From CAZNGF01 sp964572855 (GTDB taxonomy: Bacteria; Bipolaricaulota; Bipolaricaulia; RBG-16-55-9; JAJCYT01), in the NCBI GenBank assembly GCA_964572855.1, contig CAZNGF010000040.1, positions 1 through 25,760 of the forward strand: a DNA stretch of 25,760 nucleotides. Direction: 5' to 3'. A model generated the notes under the pieces. It ran no database searches. It saw only the letters and a list, made by a program, of their open reading frames with translations, and had not been told where the DNA came from. This document shows positions 16,097 to 22,710 of this stretch, one piece after another (the first letter of the stretch is position 1; every line of letters begins with the position of its first letter). The translations under genes and the position numbers were made by a program.

Positions 16097-16789
16097 CTAG
16101 CCCGACAGCGCGGCCGCCTCCGCCAAGGGGCGGTGAATGCCCGTAAAAATGGGCGTATCCCGCAGCGTGTAGCGGCGCGCCTCGGTCTCGCGCAGCTCGC
16201 GCACCAGGTCCTGGAACGCGACCAAGTCGTCGGTCTCGTAGGCCACGATGAACTCCTGGTCGTCGAGGCCGAACGAATACGCCAGCAATTGCCGCACGGC
16301 CGGGTAGCCCCGGCCCACCCGGATGTGTTCGTTCATCATGCCCTGGCGCGCCTCGCGGCTGAGCAGGTACCAGTCGACCGTCTTGACGAAGGGGTAGACG
16401 ATCAGGTAGCGCATGCGGTTGGGCTGGAGCATGCCCTGCTCCTGTGAGGTGGGCCGGCGCACGTAAGTCGAGCCGCGCACCAGGCCGGTCATGACCGTTT
16501 GAGGGACGAGATAGCGTCCCATGCCGGCGCGGAGCAGGGCGGCCATGCCCGCCTGCAGCGCTTCCAGCGAGGGGGCCAGGCGCCAGAGCAGCAGGTCGGC
16601 GTCGGCCCTGAGCCCGGTGAGCGCGTAACCGTAGGTCGTCAGGTCCTCGCGCTCGGCGGCGGCCAGCAGCGCCTCGCGCCCCTGCGTCCGCTCGTCGTCG
16701 GGCAGGCGGCGCCAGGCCGGGTCCAGCCCCAACGCGGCGTACTGCACGAACAGCTGTCCTTCGTCATTGCCTTCGCGGCGTTCAGCCAT
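16097..16789 (-). CDS. hemQ: Coproheme decarboxylase, chlorite-dismutase family (HemQ/ChdC)
   Basis: A 230-residue protein of the chlorite-dismutase fold. It converts coproheme to haem b by two peroxide-driven decarboxylations, the last step of the coproporphyrin-dependent pathway. The catalytic Tyr is residue 132 in IVYPFVK, and the proximal haem His is residue 155 in MMNEHIRVGRGYP. The short spacing between them, with VKTVDWYLL following, is the actinobacterial-type form, not the longer Firmicutes loop. The ATG at 16789 is used because ATGGCTGA overlaps the stop of the upstream hemA by 8 nt; the longer frame runs through hemA. It forms a two-gene unit with hemA copy 2. A 193-bp gap holding the operators separates it from hemA copy 1. 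Confidence 0.93.
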   Translation of the reverse strand: MAERREGNDEGQLFVQYAALGLDPAWRRLPDDERTQGREALLAAAEREDLTTYGYALTGLRADADLLLWRLAPSLEALQAGMAALLRAGMGRYLVPQTVMTGLVRGSTYVRRPTSQEQGMLQPNRMRYLIVYPFVKTVDWYLLSREARQGMMNEHIRVGRGYPAVRQLLAYSFGLDDQEFIVAYETDDLVAFQDLVRELRETEARRYTLRDTPIFTGIHRPLAEAAALSG

Positions 16790-18230
16790 GAATGTCCTCC
16801 TTGGGATCGCAAATCGCGCTGCCCGCCCGCGCCAGTCGGGCCAGCGCCACGTCCAGCGGTTGCACATCGGGTTGCGGGCGCGGCGCGGCGTCGTGCGCAC
16901 CCGGATCGAGCTCGAACAGCTGCTCGAACAGGGCCTGCGGGCGCTCGGCCTGGCGCGCCAGCTGCTTGAAGCGCTGGGTATGCCCGTGGAGCAGCTTGTT
17001 GACCAGGCGGGTGCTCAGGGCCTCGACGCCCTGTCTCTGGTCCTCGCTGAGGCCGAGTTTGGGCAGGGCACGTCGCACCTCTTCCGAGCGCGCGGCCTCG
17101 GCCCGCTCGCGCAGCAGGCGGATGTAGGGGGCGACCTGCCGCTCGCGCAGCCAGCGGGCGAAGGCCGCCGTCTCCTCGGCCACGATGGCTTCGGCCTTGG
17201 GGACCGCGGCGCGGCGCTGCGCCAGGTTCGCATCGACCGTTCCCTTGAGCTGGTCCAGGTCGACAAGCGTCACGCCGGGCACCCGGCCGGCGGCCGGGGC
17301 GACGTCGCGCGGAACGGCCAGGTCGATCACGGTCAGCGGCCGCCCGCCGCGCGCCCGCATGGCGTGCGCGACCGCCTCGACGGGGAGCACGGGACCGGGC
17401 GCCCCCGTGACGCAGATGACGGCGTCGACCTCGGCGAGTCCCACAGCCAAGTCGGCCCAGTCGAGGGCGCGTCCGCCGTGCGCGCCCGCCAGGCGCTGGG
17501 CGCGCACGCGCGTGCGGTTGGCCACCGTCAGGCGCGTGACGCCTTTGTGCCGCAGGGCCGAAGCCGCCACCGCGCCCATCCGGCCCGCCCCGACGAGCAG
17601 CACCGAGGGGGGGCGCCCGCCCGGTCCCCGGTCGTTCAGGTGCTGCGCCGCCACCGAGGCCAGCGAGGCCGGGAAGCGCCCCAGCGCCGTCTCGGTGCGC
17701 ACGCGCTTGCCCGCCCGGATGGCGTGGCGGAACAGCGCCGAGAACACGGCGCCGACGTGGCCGTCGTCCAGGGCCGCCTCGAACGCCGCGCGCACTTGGC
17801 CCAGAATCTGGGATTCGCCCATGAGCTGGGAATCCAGCCCCGCGGCCACCCGGAACAGGTGGTCCACGGTTCCCGCCCCGCGGCGCGCATACAGATGCGG
17901 TTGCAGCGCCTCGACGGCCACCCCGCTCCAGGCCGAGAGAAACCGGCTCAAGGGCTCCCATTTGGAGCCGAAGGCGTAGAGTTCGGTGCGGTTGCAGGTC
18001 GACAGCACGCAGCCCTCGGCGTAGTGCACCCGCGCCTCGCAGGGGCCGCAGGCCGCTCCACCGCAGTCGGCCGGCACGGCCTCGCACCAGGGCGCGGTGA
18101 GCACGTCCCGCACGCGGCCCGCCGCGCGCGCGCCCAGGCTCAGTCGCTCGCGCAGGCCGAGCGGGGCCGTGCGGTGGTTGAGCCCCACGAGCAAGAGCCC
18201 TTGTTCGTCAGGGATTTGCGAGGTCCACAT
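16782..18230 (-). CDS. hemA: Glutamyl-tRNA reductase, copy 2
   Basis: A 482-residue paralogue of the hemA at 14473. It carries VGLNHRTAPLGLRERL, the catalytic Cys (residue 79) in LSTCNRTELYAF, GESQILGQVRAAF, the nucleotide-binding VLLVGAGRMGAVAASAL, and LVNKLLHGHTQRFK in the dimer domain. Like copy 1 it has a Cys-rich insertion (Cys 49, 56, 61 and 64) before the catalytic Cys. It differs by a longer, less conserved C-terminal tail of about 50 residues. The ATG at 18230 has only a weak, distant AAGGCGGG upstream. It is co-transcribed with hemQ and sits downstream of a good promoter whose start region is covered by two operators. Both copies keep all recognisable catalytic features, so both are probably active. 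Confidence 0.93.
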   Translation of the reverse strand: MWTSQIPDEQGLLLVGLNHRTAPLGLRERLSLGARAAGRVRDVLTAPWCEAVPADCGGAACGPCEARVHYAEGCVLSTCNRTELYAFGSKWEPLSRFLSAWSGVAVEALQPHLYARRGAGTVDHLFRVAAGLDSQLMGESQILGQVRAAFEAALDDGHVGAVFSALFRHAIRAGKRVRTETALGRFPASLASVAAQHLNDRGPGGRPPSVLLVGAGRMGAVAASALRHKGVTRLTVANRTRVRAQRLAGAHGGRALDWADLAVGLAEVDAVICVTGAPGPVLPVEAVAHAMRARGGRPLTVIDLAVPRDVAPAAGRVPGVTLVDLDQLKGTVDANLAQRRAAVPKAEAIVAEETAAFARWLRERQVAPYIRLLRERAEAARSEEVRRALPKLGLSEDQRQGVEALSTRLVNKLLHGHTQRFKQLARQAERPQALFEQLFELDPGAHDAAPRPQPDVQPLDVALARLARAGSAICDPKEDIHG

Positions 18231-18249
18231 GAGGTCGCGAAAACCCGCC

Positions 18250-18288
18250 TTTCGACTACTTGGTCAGTTTTCGACTGACCGGTCGAAA
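18250..18288. promoter_or_regulatory. Tandem palindromic operator pair upstream of hemA copy 2
   Basis: Site 3 is 18250-18269 (TTTCGACT, spacer ACTT, GGTCAGTT) and site 4 is 18269-18288 (TTTCGACT, spacer GACC, GGTCGAAA). Centre spacing is 19 bp, identical to the pair at 15915-15953. On the minus strand the pair begins 3 nt after the -10 hexamer, so a bound protein would cover the transcription start. The divergent ferrochelatase promoter lies about 80 bp away and could also respond. Confidence 0.75.
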
Positions 18289-18291
18289 GGG

Positions 18292-18319
18292 AGTATATCG
18301 ACAGCCGCCACGCGTTCAA
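18292..18319 (-). promoter_or_regulatory. Promoter of hemA copy 2 - hemQ
   Basis: Minus-strand TTGAAC (-35, 18314-18319), 16-nt spacer, TATACT (-10, 18292-18297). This is a good sigma-70-type promoter placed directly before the operator pair, and transcription should begin near 18285, inside site 4. Confidence 0.65.
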
Positions 18320-18368
18320 CGTCGGACCCCACACCACGCCGTCGGCTCGCGCTGACGGTCGCGTCCGA

Positions 18369-18374
18369 TACAAT
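18369..18374 (+). promoter_or_regulatory. Possible -10 of the divergent ferrochelatase
   Basis: TACAAT lies 9 nt before the ATG at 18384, with no clear -35 element. If used, transcription would begin close to the start codon, giving a leaderless or nearly leaderless mRNA; this agrees with the lack of a ribosome site there. Confidence 0.3.
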
Positions 18375-18383
18375 CCGGTGCAT

Positions 18384-19469
18384 ATGCCCGCACCAAAACC
18401 GCTCAAAGCACCTGCGGACGGGTTCACGAGCTGCTATCCGCACGACTTCTTCGACGCCCTGCTGGTCGTCTCCTTCGGCGGCCCCGAGGGCATGGACGAC
18501 GTGATGCCGTTTTTGGAAAACGTCACGCGGGGCCGGAACGTGCCGCGCGAACGGCTGCGGGAGGTGGCGCACCACTACGAGCGGTTCGGCGGCGTGAGCC
18601 CGATCAATGCACAGAACCGGGCGCTCATCGGCGCGCTGCGCCGGGAGCTCGACGCCCGCTGCATCGGGCTGCCGATCTACTTCGGCAACCGCAACTGGCA
18701 CCCCATGCTCCCCGAGACGGTGCAACGGATGACCGACGACGGGGTCAAGCGGGCGCTGGCGTTTTTCACCTCGGGGTTCAGCTGCTACTCCGGCTGCCGA
18801 CAGTACCGCGAGGACATCCACCGCGCGCAGCAGGCCGTGGGACCCGCGGCGCCCGAGGTGCTCAAGACGCGCATGTTCTACAACCACCCCGGCTTCGTTC
18901 GAGCCAACGCCGAGCGGGTGCGCGAGGCGCTGGGGCAACTCCCGGCCGCGCGGCGCGGGGACGCCGTCGTCGTGTTCACCGCCCACAGCATCCCGCTGGC
19001 CCAGGCCCGGCACGCGCGCTACCAGGCCCAGTTACGGGAGTCGGCGCGGCTGGTGGCCCAACGCGCTGGCGTCGAAAACCACCGGCTCGCCTACCAGAGC
19101 CGCAGCGGCCCGCCGCACGTCCCCTGGCTCGAGCCCGATGTCTGCGACCTCCTGCGCGAGCTCGACGAGCAGGGCGTCGGCGAGGTCGCCCTCTCGCCGC
19201 TGGGGTTCGTCTCCGACCACATGGAGGTGCTTTTCGACCTCGACGTCGAGGCGCGCGAGGCGGCCGAGGCGCTGGGGATGACGCTCGTGCGCGCTGAGTC
19301 GGTCGGCACGCACCCCGAGTTCGTGCGCGCGGTGTGCGAGCTGATCGAGGAGCGCCTCAACCCGGCGCTCGCACGGCGCGCCTGGGGCGCCCACGGCCCG
19401 AGCCACGCGGTCTGCCCCGCGGACTGCTGCCTGCCGGGCACGGGCGAACCCAGCCCGTGGGCTGTCTGA
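18384..19469 (+). CDS. hemH: Second ferrochelatase, Cys-containing (possible [2Fe-2S]) type
   Basis: A 361-residue ferrochelatase, about 50 residues longer than the operon copy. It has LLVVSFGGPEGMDDV, RFGGVSPINAQNR, the catalytic-His motif VVFTAHSIPLAQ and LGFVSDHMEVLFDLDVEA with the metal-site Glu. Unlike the operon copy it has cysteines where actinobacterial and some other ferrochelatases bind a [2Fe-2S] cluster: an internal pair in SCYSGCRQY and a C-terminal CPADCC (19413-19430). The cluster is inferred from this pattern. The ATG at 18384 is preferred to a GTG at 18378; neither has a strong ribosome site. It is divergent from hemA copy 2 and may be co-regulated with it. Its stop abuts that of the following convergent gene (TGATCA). 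Confidence 0.92.
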   Translation: MPAPKPLKAPADGFTSCYPHDFFDALLVVSFGGPEGMDDVMPFLENVTRGRNVPRERLREVAHHYERFGGVSPINAQNRALIGALRRELDARCIGLPIYFGNRNWHPMLPETVQRMTDDGVKRALAFFTSGFSCYSGCRQYREDIHRAQQAVGPAAPEVLKTRMFYNHPGFVRANAERVREALGQLPAARRGDAVVVFTAHSIPLAQARHARYQAQLRESARLVAQRAGVENHRLAYQSRSGPPHVPWLEPDVCDLLRELDEQGVGEVALSPLGFVSDHMEVLFDLDVEAREAAEALGMTLVRAESVGTHPEFVRAVCELIEERLNPALARRAWGAHGPSHAVCPADCCLPGTGEPSPWAV

Positions 19470-20315
19470 TCAAGACATCGCCTCGGCGGCCAGCGCAGCC
19501 GGAATCCCGACCTCGTAAGACGGGTATTGGAGTTCGATGCCCAACAGCCGGCGCACGGCGCGTCCGTCGACGCGGCGGTTGGCGCGCTGGGAGGGGTGCG
19601 TCCCCTCCGGTCCGACGGGATCGGGCGCGGGCACGCCAAGCAGCCGGGCCGCAAACGCCGCCACCTCGCGCTTGGGTGCCGGGGCGTCATCGCCGACGGG
19701 ATAGGCGCCCGTGACGGCGTCGGCCAGCAGCCCGGCCTCGGCGTGCGCGGCCAAATCGTCCACGTGGATGCGCGAGACGTAATCCGACCCGTCCCCGACC
19801 AGCCTGTAGCGCCCTTCCCGCAGCGAGACGTGGACGCCGCGGCCGGGGCCGTAGATGGCCGGCGCGCGCAGCACGAGCGCGGACCAGGGACCGTCCAGCA
19901 CGGCCCGCTCCGCGGCCAGGCGGCAGCGCCGATAATGCGTTCGTGGTTGCGCCGGGGTGGCCTCGTCGATGTCGACCGCCGGCCCGTAGACCCCGGTGGT
20001 CGAGAGGTAGACGACCCGAGAGGGCAAATGCCCTAGCGCCTCCAGCAGGCGCGGCGTGGGGTCCCAGGCCGCCTCCCCCCGCCCGAGCACGGGCAGCGAG
20101 TGCAGCGCCCACACGCCTGCCGAGACCGACCCGCCGAGCGCGGCCAGCGTGGCCGGCTCGCTCACGTCGAGCCGCTGCACGACGGCGCCGGCGGCGGCCA
20201 AGCCTTTGAGGCGTTCGGGGTCGCGCGTGGTGGCCACGACCCGGACACCGCGTTCCAGGAAACGGCGGGCAACACGCGCGCCGGTGTAACCGCAGCCGCA
20301 GATCAGGATCTCCAT
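19470..20315 (-). CDS. NAD(P)-dependent epimerase/SDR-family protein (YeeZ-like)
   Basis: A 281-residue extended short-chain dehydrogenase/reductase-like protein. The N-terminal nucleotide-binding motif is atypical, ILICGCGYTGARVARRFLERG, matching the GCGYTG form of the YeeZ-type group. RVVYLSTTGVYG holds the Ser/Thr and Tyr region, but the classical YxxxK is represented only by THYRRCRLAAER, so catalysis is uncertain. VLRAPAIYGPGR and RIHVDDLA are typical of the extended SDR fold. The ATG at 20315 has AAGG about 7 nt upstream; a GTG at 20324 in frame is less likely. Substrate unknown. Its last codon abuts the second ferrochelatase. Confidence 0.82.
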   Translation of the reverse strand: MEILICGCGYTGARVARRFLERGVRVVATTRDPERLKGLAAAGAVVQRLDVSEPATLAALGGSVSAGVWALHSLPVLGRGEAAWDPTPRLLEALGHLPSRVVYLSTTGVYGPAVDIDEATPAQPRTHYRRCRLAAERAVLDGPWSALVLRAPAIYGPGRGVHVSLREGRYRLVGDGSDYVSRIHVDDLAAHAEAGLLADAVTGAYPVGDDAPAPKREVAAFAARLLGVPAPDPVGPEGTHPSQRANRRVDGRAVRRLLGIELQYPSYEVGIPAALAAEAMS

Positions 20316-20404
20316 AGACGTCACCTTGCCGCGCGAGGTCGCGCGCTCGCGTCAACTGTAGCGTGGCGCGCTCGCGGTGCAAAGCGCCAACATGGGGCTG
20401 GGAG

Positions 20405-20557
20405 CTACTTCCCGGCGCGTCGTTCGGCCAGCTCTCGCTCGTAGGCCTTCCAGCCCGGACACCAGGCCGTGTGCCAACGCCAGAGCCGGGCCCGCAACGA
20501 GCGGGGGCGCTTCTTGGCGAACGCGCGCCAGGGGCACGTCGCGCAGTTGGAGGTCAT
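20405..20557 (-). CDS. 50-residue Cys/Trp-rich protein with two Cys-Pro motifs
   Basis: A small gene with a textbook AAAGGAG 7 nt before its ATG (20557). The protein begins MTSNCATCPWRAF, continues with an Arg-rich LRARLWRWHTAW, then CPGWKAYERELAER. I recall similar 45-60-residue proteins with a CxxC start and an LWxWHxxWCPGWKxY core in diverse bacteria, without a known function. Three cysteines and one His could bind metal, and both CPW and CPG are Cys-Pro pairs of the kind found in haem-regulatory motifs; that link is inference. It follows the lipoprotein gene by 22 nt and is probably in the same mRNA. Confidence 0.75.
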   Translation of the reverse strand: MTSNCATCPWRAFAKKRPRSLRARLWRWHTAWCPGWKAYERELAERRAGK

Positions 20558-20579
20558 GATACAACTCCTTTGCGGGGGA

Positions 20580-21038
20580 TCAGGAGCGCTTTTCGTAGCC
20601 GTCCAAGACCTCGGGCAACAGGATGGGATCGAAATCATCCCAGTCGATCGACTCGAACGTCTCCCGCGACATGCGCAGGTAGAGCAGTTCGGTGGCCGGC
20701 TCGGGGAAGTCGTTGTCGACGTAGACGAGCTCGACGTCCTTCACCTTGTCGTAGCGGAAGAGCGCCCGGAAGATGCGCGCGGCCTCCCGGAACGTGTCGT
20801 CCAGGTCGTCCAGGTAGTACCCGCGCGGGACGAGCCGCACGCTGGGCCAGAGCGACTCGGCCCCGTTGGCGTCGGTCGAATATACAGACGCCTCGGCCGC
20901 TTCCTCGACGGTCTCGCGCAGCCAAGCCTCCTCGTCCTCGGGCGCGGCCATGGGCGCGGGCCCCGGGTCGCCGCCCCCGCAGCCGGCCAGCGCCAAGGCC
21001 AAGCCGAGCGCGGCCACGATCCACAGACGGACGGTCAT
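20580..21038 (-). CDS. Lipoprotein of unknown function
   Basis: A 152-residue protein with a signal peptide ending in a lipobox, LALAGC, followed by a Gly/Pro/Ala-rich linker and an acidic helix (EDEEAWLRETVEEAAE). The remaining domain, from about residue 50, includes RLVPRGYYLDDLDDTF, a YDKVKDVELVYVDNDF strand region and an acidic C-terminal part. No family is recognised. The ATG at 21038 is supported by GAGGAGG 7 nt upstream; the frame extends to 21089 without support. Two FNR/CRP-like sites lie just upstream. The Cys/Trp-rich small protein follows on the same strand. Confidence 0.8.
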   Translation of the reverse strand: MTVRLWIVAALGLALALAGCGGGDPGPAPMAAPEDEEAWLRETVEEAAEASVYSTDANGAESLWPSVRLVPRGYYLDDLDDTFREAARIFRALFRYDKVKDVELVYVDNDFPEPATELLYLRMSRETFESIDWDDFDPILLPEVLDGYEKRS

Positions 21039-21087
21039 GCGCGCCTCCTCTTCCCGCACAGCATGACACACGCGCGGGGAGCGCGGC

Positions 21088-21123
21088 ATGATCCGGGTCA
21101 GGCTCGAGGTTGATCCGCGTCAG
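21088..21123. promoter_or_regulatory. Pair of FNR/CRP-like sites before the lipoprotein gene
   Basis: ATGATCCGGGTCAG (21088-21101) and TTGATCCGCGTCAG (21110-21123) are imperfect palindromes differing at few positions, 22 bp (two helical turns) apart. They resemble TTGAT-N4-ATCAA. With a minus-strand -10-like CATGCT at 21060-21065, the nearer site would be centred about 41 bp before the start, the class II activator position. The second site touches the end of the pentapeptide-like gene. Confidence 0.4.
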
Positions 21124-22497
21124 CTACTTCAGCAGGAGCAACAGCAGGATGAGGCCGACGCCGGCGGTGGTGGCCCCCAGCAGCCAGGGGGTCGGGTCGG
21201 GCGCGGCGCGGCGCGGCAGGAAGGGGTGGGTCTCGTTTGAAACGGACTCGGCCAGTTGCGCGGGCTCGATGTGCCAGGGCCCCACGCTGTAAGCCCCGGC
21301 CAAGCGGAGCTCGCCGCCGAAAGTGGCGCCGGTCCAGTGCGGGCCGATCGGGTTGAGAAACGCCGCACGCTCGAGCGAGAGGTCGGCGAAGGTGGCGCCG
21401 GAGAAGTCGGCCCAGCCGGCGAAGCGGGCGCCGGAGAAGTCGGCCGTGCCGCCGAAGGCCGCCTCCGAGAAGCGGGCAATCGCGCCGAAGCGCGCGTCGG
21501 GCAGGCTCACGCCGCGCTCGAATGCAGTCCCTGAGAAGTCGGCCGCGTCGTCGAAGCGCGTCGCCCCGAAGGTCACGGGGCCCGCGAAGGTCGCCCCCGC
21601 AAAGTGCGCGCTCCCCTCGAAGTGGGCGTTCTCGGCGCGCAGCGCGTCCCCGAAGCGGGCGTCCTCGAACGTCGCCCGCGCCCGCACGCGCGCCTTCGAG
21701 AGCGTCACGGGGCCGCCGAAGCGCGCTCCAGGCGCGCGCACGGTTTCAACGTCCCAGCTTGCGGCGTTCAGTTCGCCCCGAAACGCCGCGCCCCCCAACA
21801 ACAGGGCCCCGTCGACCTGCAGGCCGTCCGCTTGCAGTGCGTCGGCAAAGGTCGCGCCGCGCGCGTCCAGCCGCCCCGCCACGGCCACGCCGGTCCAGGA
21901 CGCCGCCGCCTCCACCCGCGCGTTCGCCCAGGACGCGTCCCGTTCGAAGCGGGCGCCGTCGGCCCGGAGCGCGCCGGCGAAGCTCGCGCCGTCGAAGTAG
22001 GCATCGCGCGCGAACTGGGCGCCGGTGAAGTCCGCCTCGGCCAGCGCGCTGCCGCTGAACACGACGGGGCCGTTGAAGCGCAGCGCCGGGCCGTTGTCTC
22101 CTCGCCCCGCGTGCAGCGGTCCCGAGAGGGTCGAGTCGCGCAGCACGAACGCGCCCTTGATCTGGATCAGCGCCCCGCCGCGGTCGGAAACGCCGTTGAG
22201 CGGCAGCCGGGTCAGGTCCAACTCGCCGGAAACGCGGGCGTGCTCCAGGCGCAGACAGTGGCCCAGCCGCAGCGACTCCAGCACGGCCTCGGCCGGGACG
22301 GTGCGTTCGGCCTCGGGCTGGTCGGGCGCGTAGAGCCCTTCCATGCAGCCGGTGGCGGAGTTGAGGTCCAGCGGATCGGTCTTGGCGGGCGGATCGGCCT
22401 GCGCCCAGCCCGGCCCCGACAGCGCCCACACGCACAGAGCGGCCAACAGCAGGGTGCGCAAGGCGCGCGCAGACGGTTGACTCAAACGGGATTTCAT
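21124..22497 (-). CDS. Secreted, C-terminally membrane-anchored pentapeptide-like solenoid protein
   Basis: A 457-residue protein. An N-terminal signal peptide (LLLAALCVWALSGPGWAQA) leads to a 120-residue region with two Cys (GCMEGL, LGHCLRL), then about twenty tandem 11-residue units (residues 160-380) of the type ARFxGxADFSG, for example ARFAGWADFSG and AAFGGTADFSG. The final segment PTPWLLGATTAGVGLILLLLLLK is a C-terminal membrane helix ending in Lys. The repeats match the 11-residue variant of the pentapeptide-repeat fold, predicting a right-handed beta-solenoid outside the cytoplasmic membrane. Function unknown; a binding or scaffolding role is possible. The ATG at 22497 has AAGGAGGT 13 nt upstream, an unusually long spacing. 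A strong promoter lies at 22550-22579. Confidence 0.85.
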   Translation of the reverse strand: MKSRLSQPSARALRTLLLAALCVWALSGPGWAQADPPAKTDPLDLNSATGCMEGLYAPDQPEAERTVPAEAVLESLRLGHCLRLEHARVSGELDLTRLPLNGVSDRGGALIQIKGAFVLRDSTLSGPLHAGRGDNGPALRFNGPVVFSGSALAEADFTGAQFARDAYFDGASFAGALRADGARFERDASWANARVEAAASWTGVAVAGRLDARGATFADALQADGLQVDGALLLGGAAFRGELNAASWDVETVRAPGARFGGPVTLSKARVRARATFEDARFGDALRAENAHFEGSAHFAGATFAGPVTFGATRFDDAADFSGTAFERGVSLPDARFGAIARFSEAAFGGTADFSGARFAGWADFSGATFADLSLERAAFLNPIGPHWTGATFGGELRLAGAYSVGPWHIEPAQLAESVSNETHPFLPRRAAPDPTPWLLGATTAGVGLILLLLLLK

Positions 22498-22549
22498 GGT
22501 GCGGGCGCGGACCTCCTTGCGAGGCGCACGGCGCGGTGCGTGCGCCCCA

Positions 22550-22579
22550 TATATACGCCCCCATCTTGCGCGCTGTCAA
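22550..22579 (-). promoter_or_regulatory. Promoter of the solenoid-protein gene
   Basis: Minus-strand TTGACA (consensus -35, 22574-22579), 18-nt spacer and TATATA (-10, 22550-22555). Transcription would begin near 22543, leaving a leader of about 45 nt to the ATG at 22497. Confidence 0.7.
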
Positions 22580-22674
22580 CGTCCGCTGCAAGCGTCACGA
22601 GGGGCGCAGAGCCGGGCATTGCTCGCGGGGAAGGCCGCTTGAGGGAAAGGGGCGGGGAAACGCGCAACGAAGGG

Positions 22675-22704
22675 TTGACAGTGGCCGCGGAGGAGTGCTA
22701 CACT
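22675..22704 (+). promoter_or_regulatory. Promoter of the small RNA unit
   Basis: TTGACA (22675-22680), 18-nt spacer, TACACT (22699-22704): a near-consensus sigma-70-type promoter standing out in this GC-rich sequence. Transcription should begin near 22711. Confidence 0.7.
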
Positions 22705-22710
22705 GTAGGC

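Noticed and set aside
16767..18278. A 503-codon plus-strand frame opposite hemA copy 2
   Set aside because: Antisense shadow of a real gene, ending inside the operator region.
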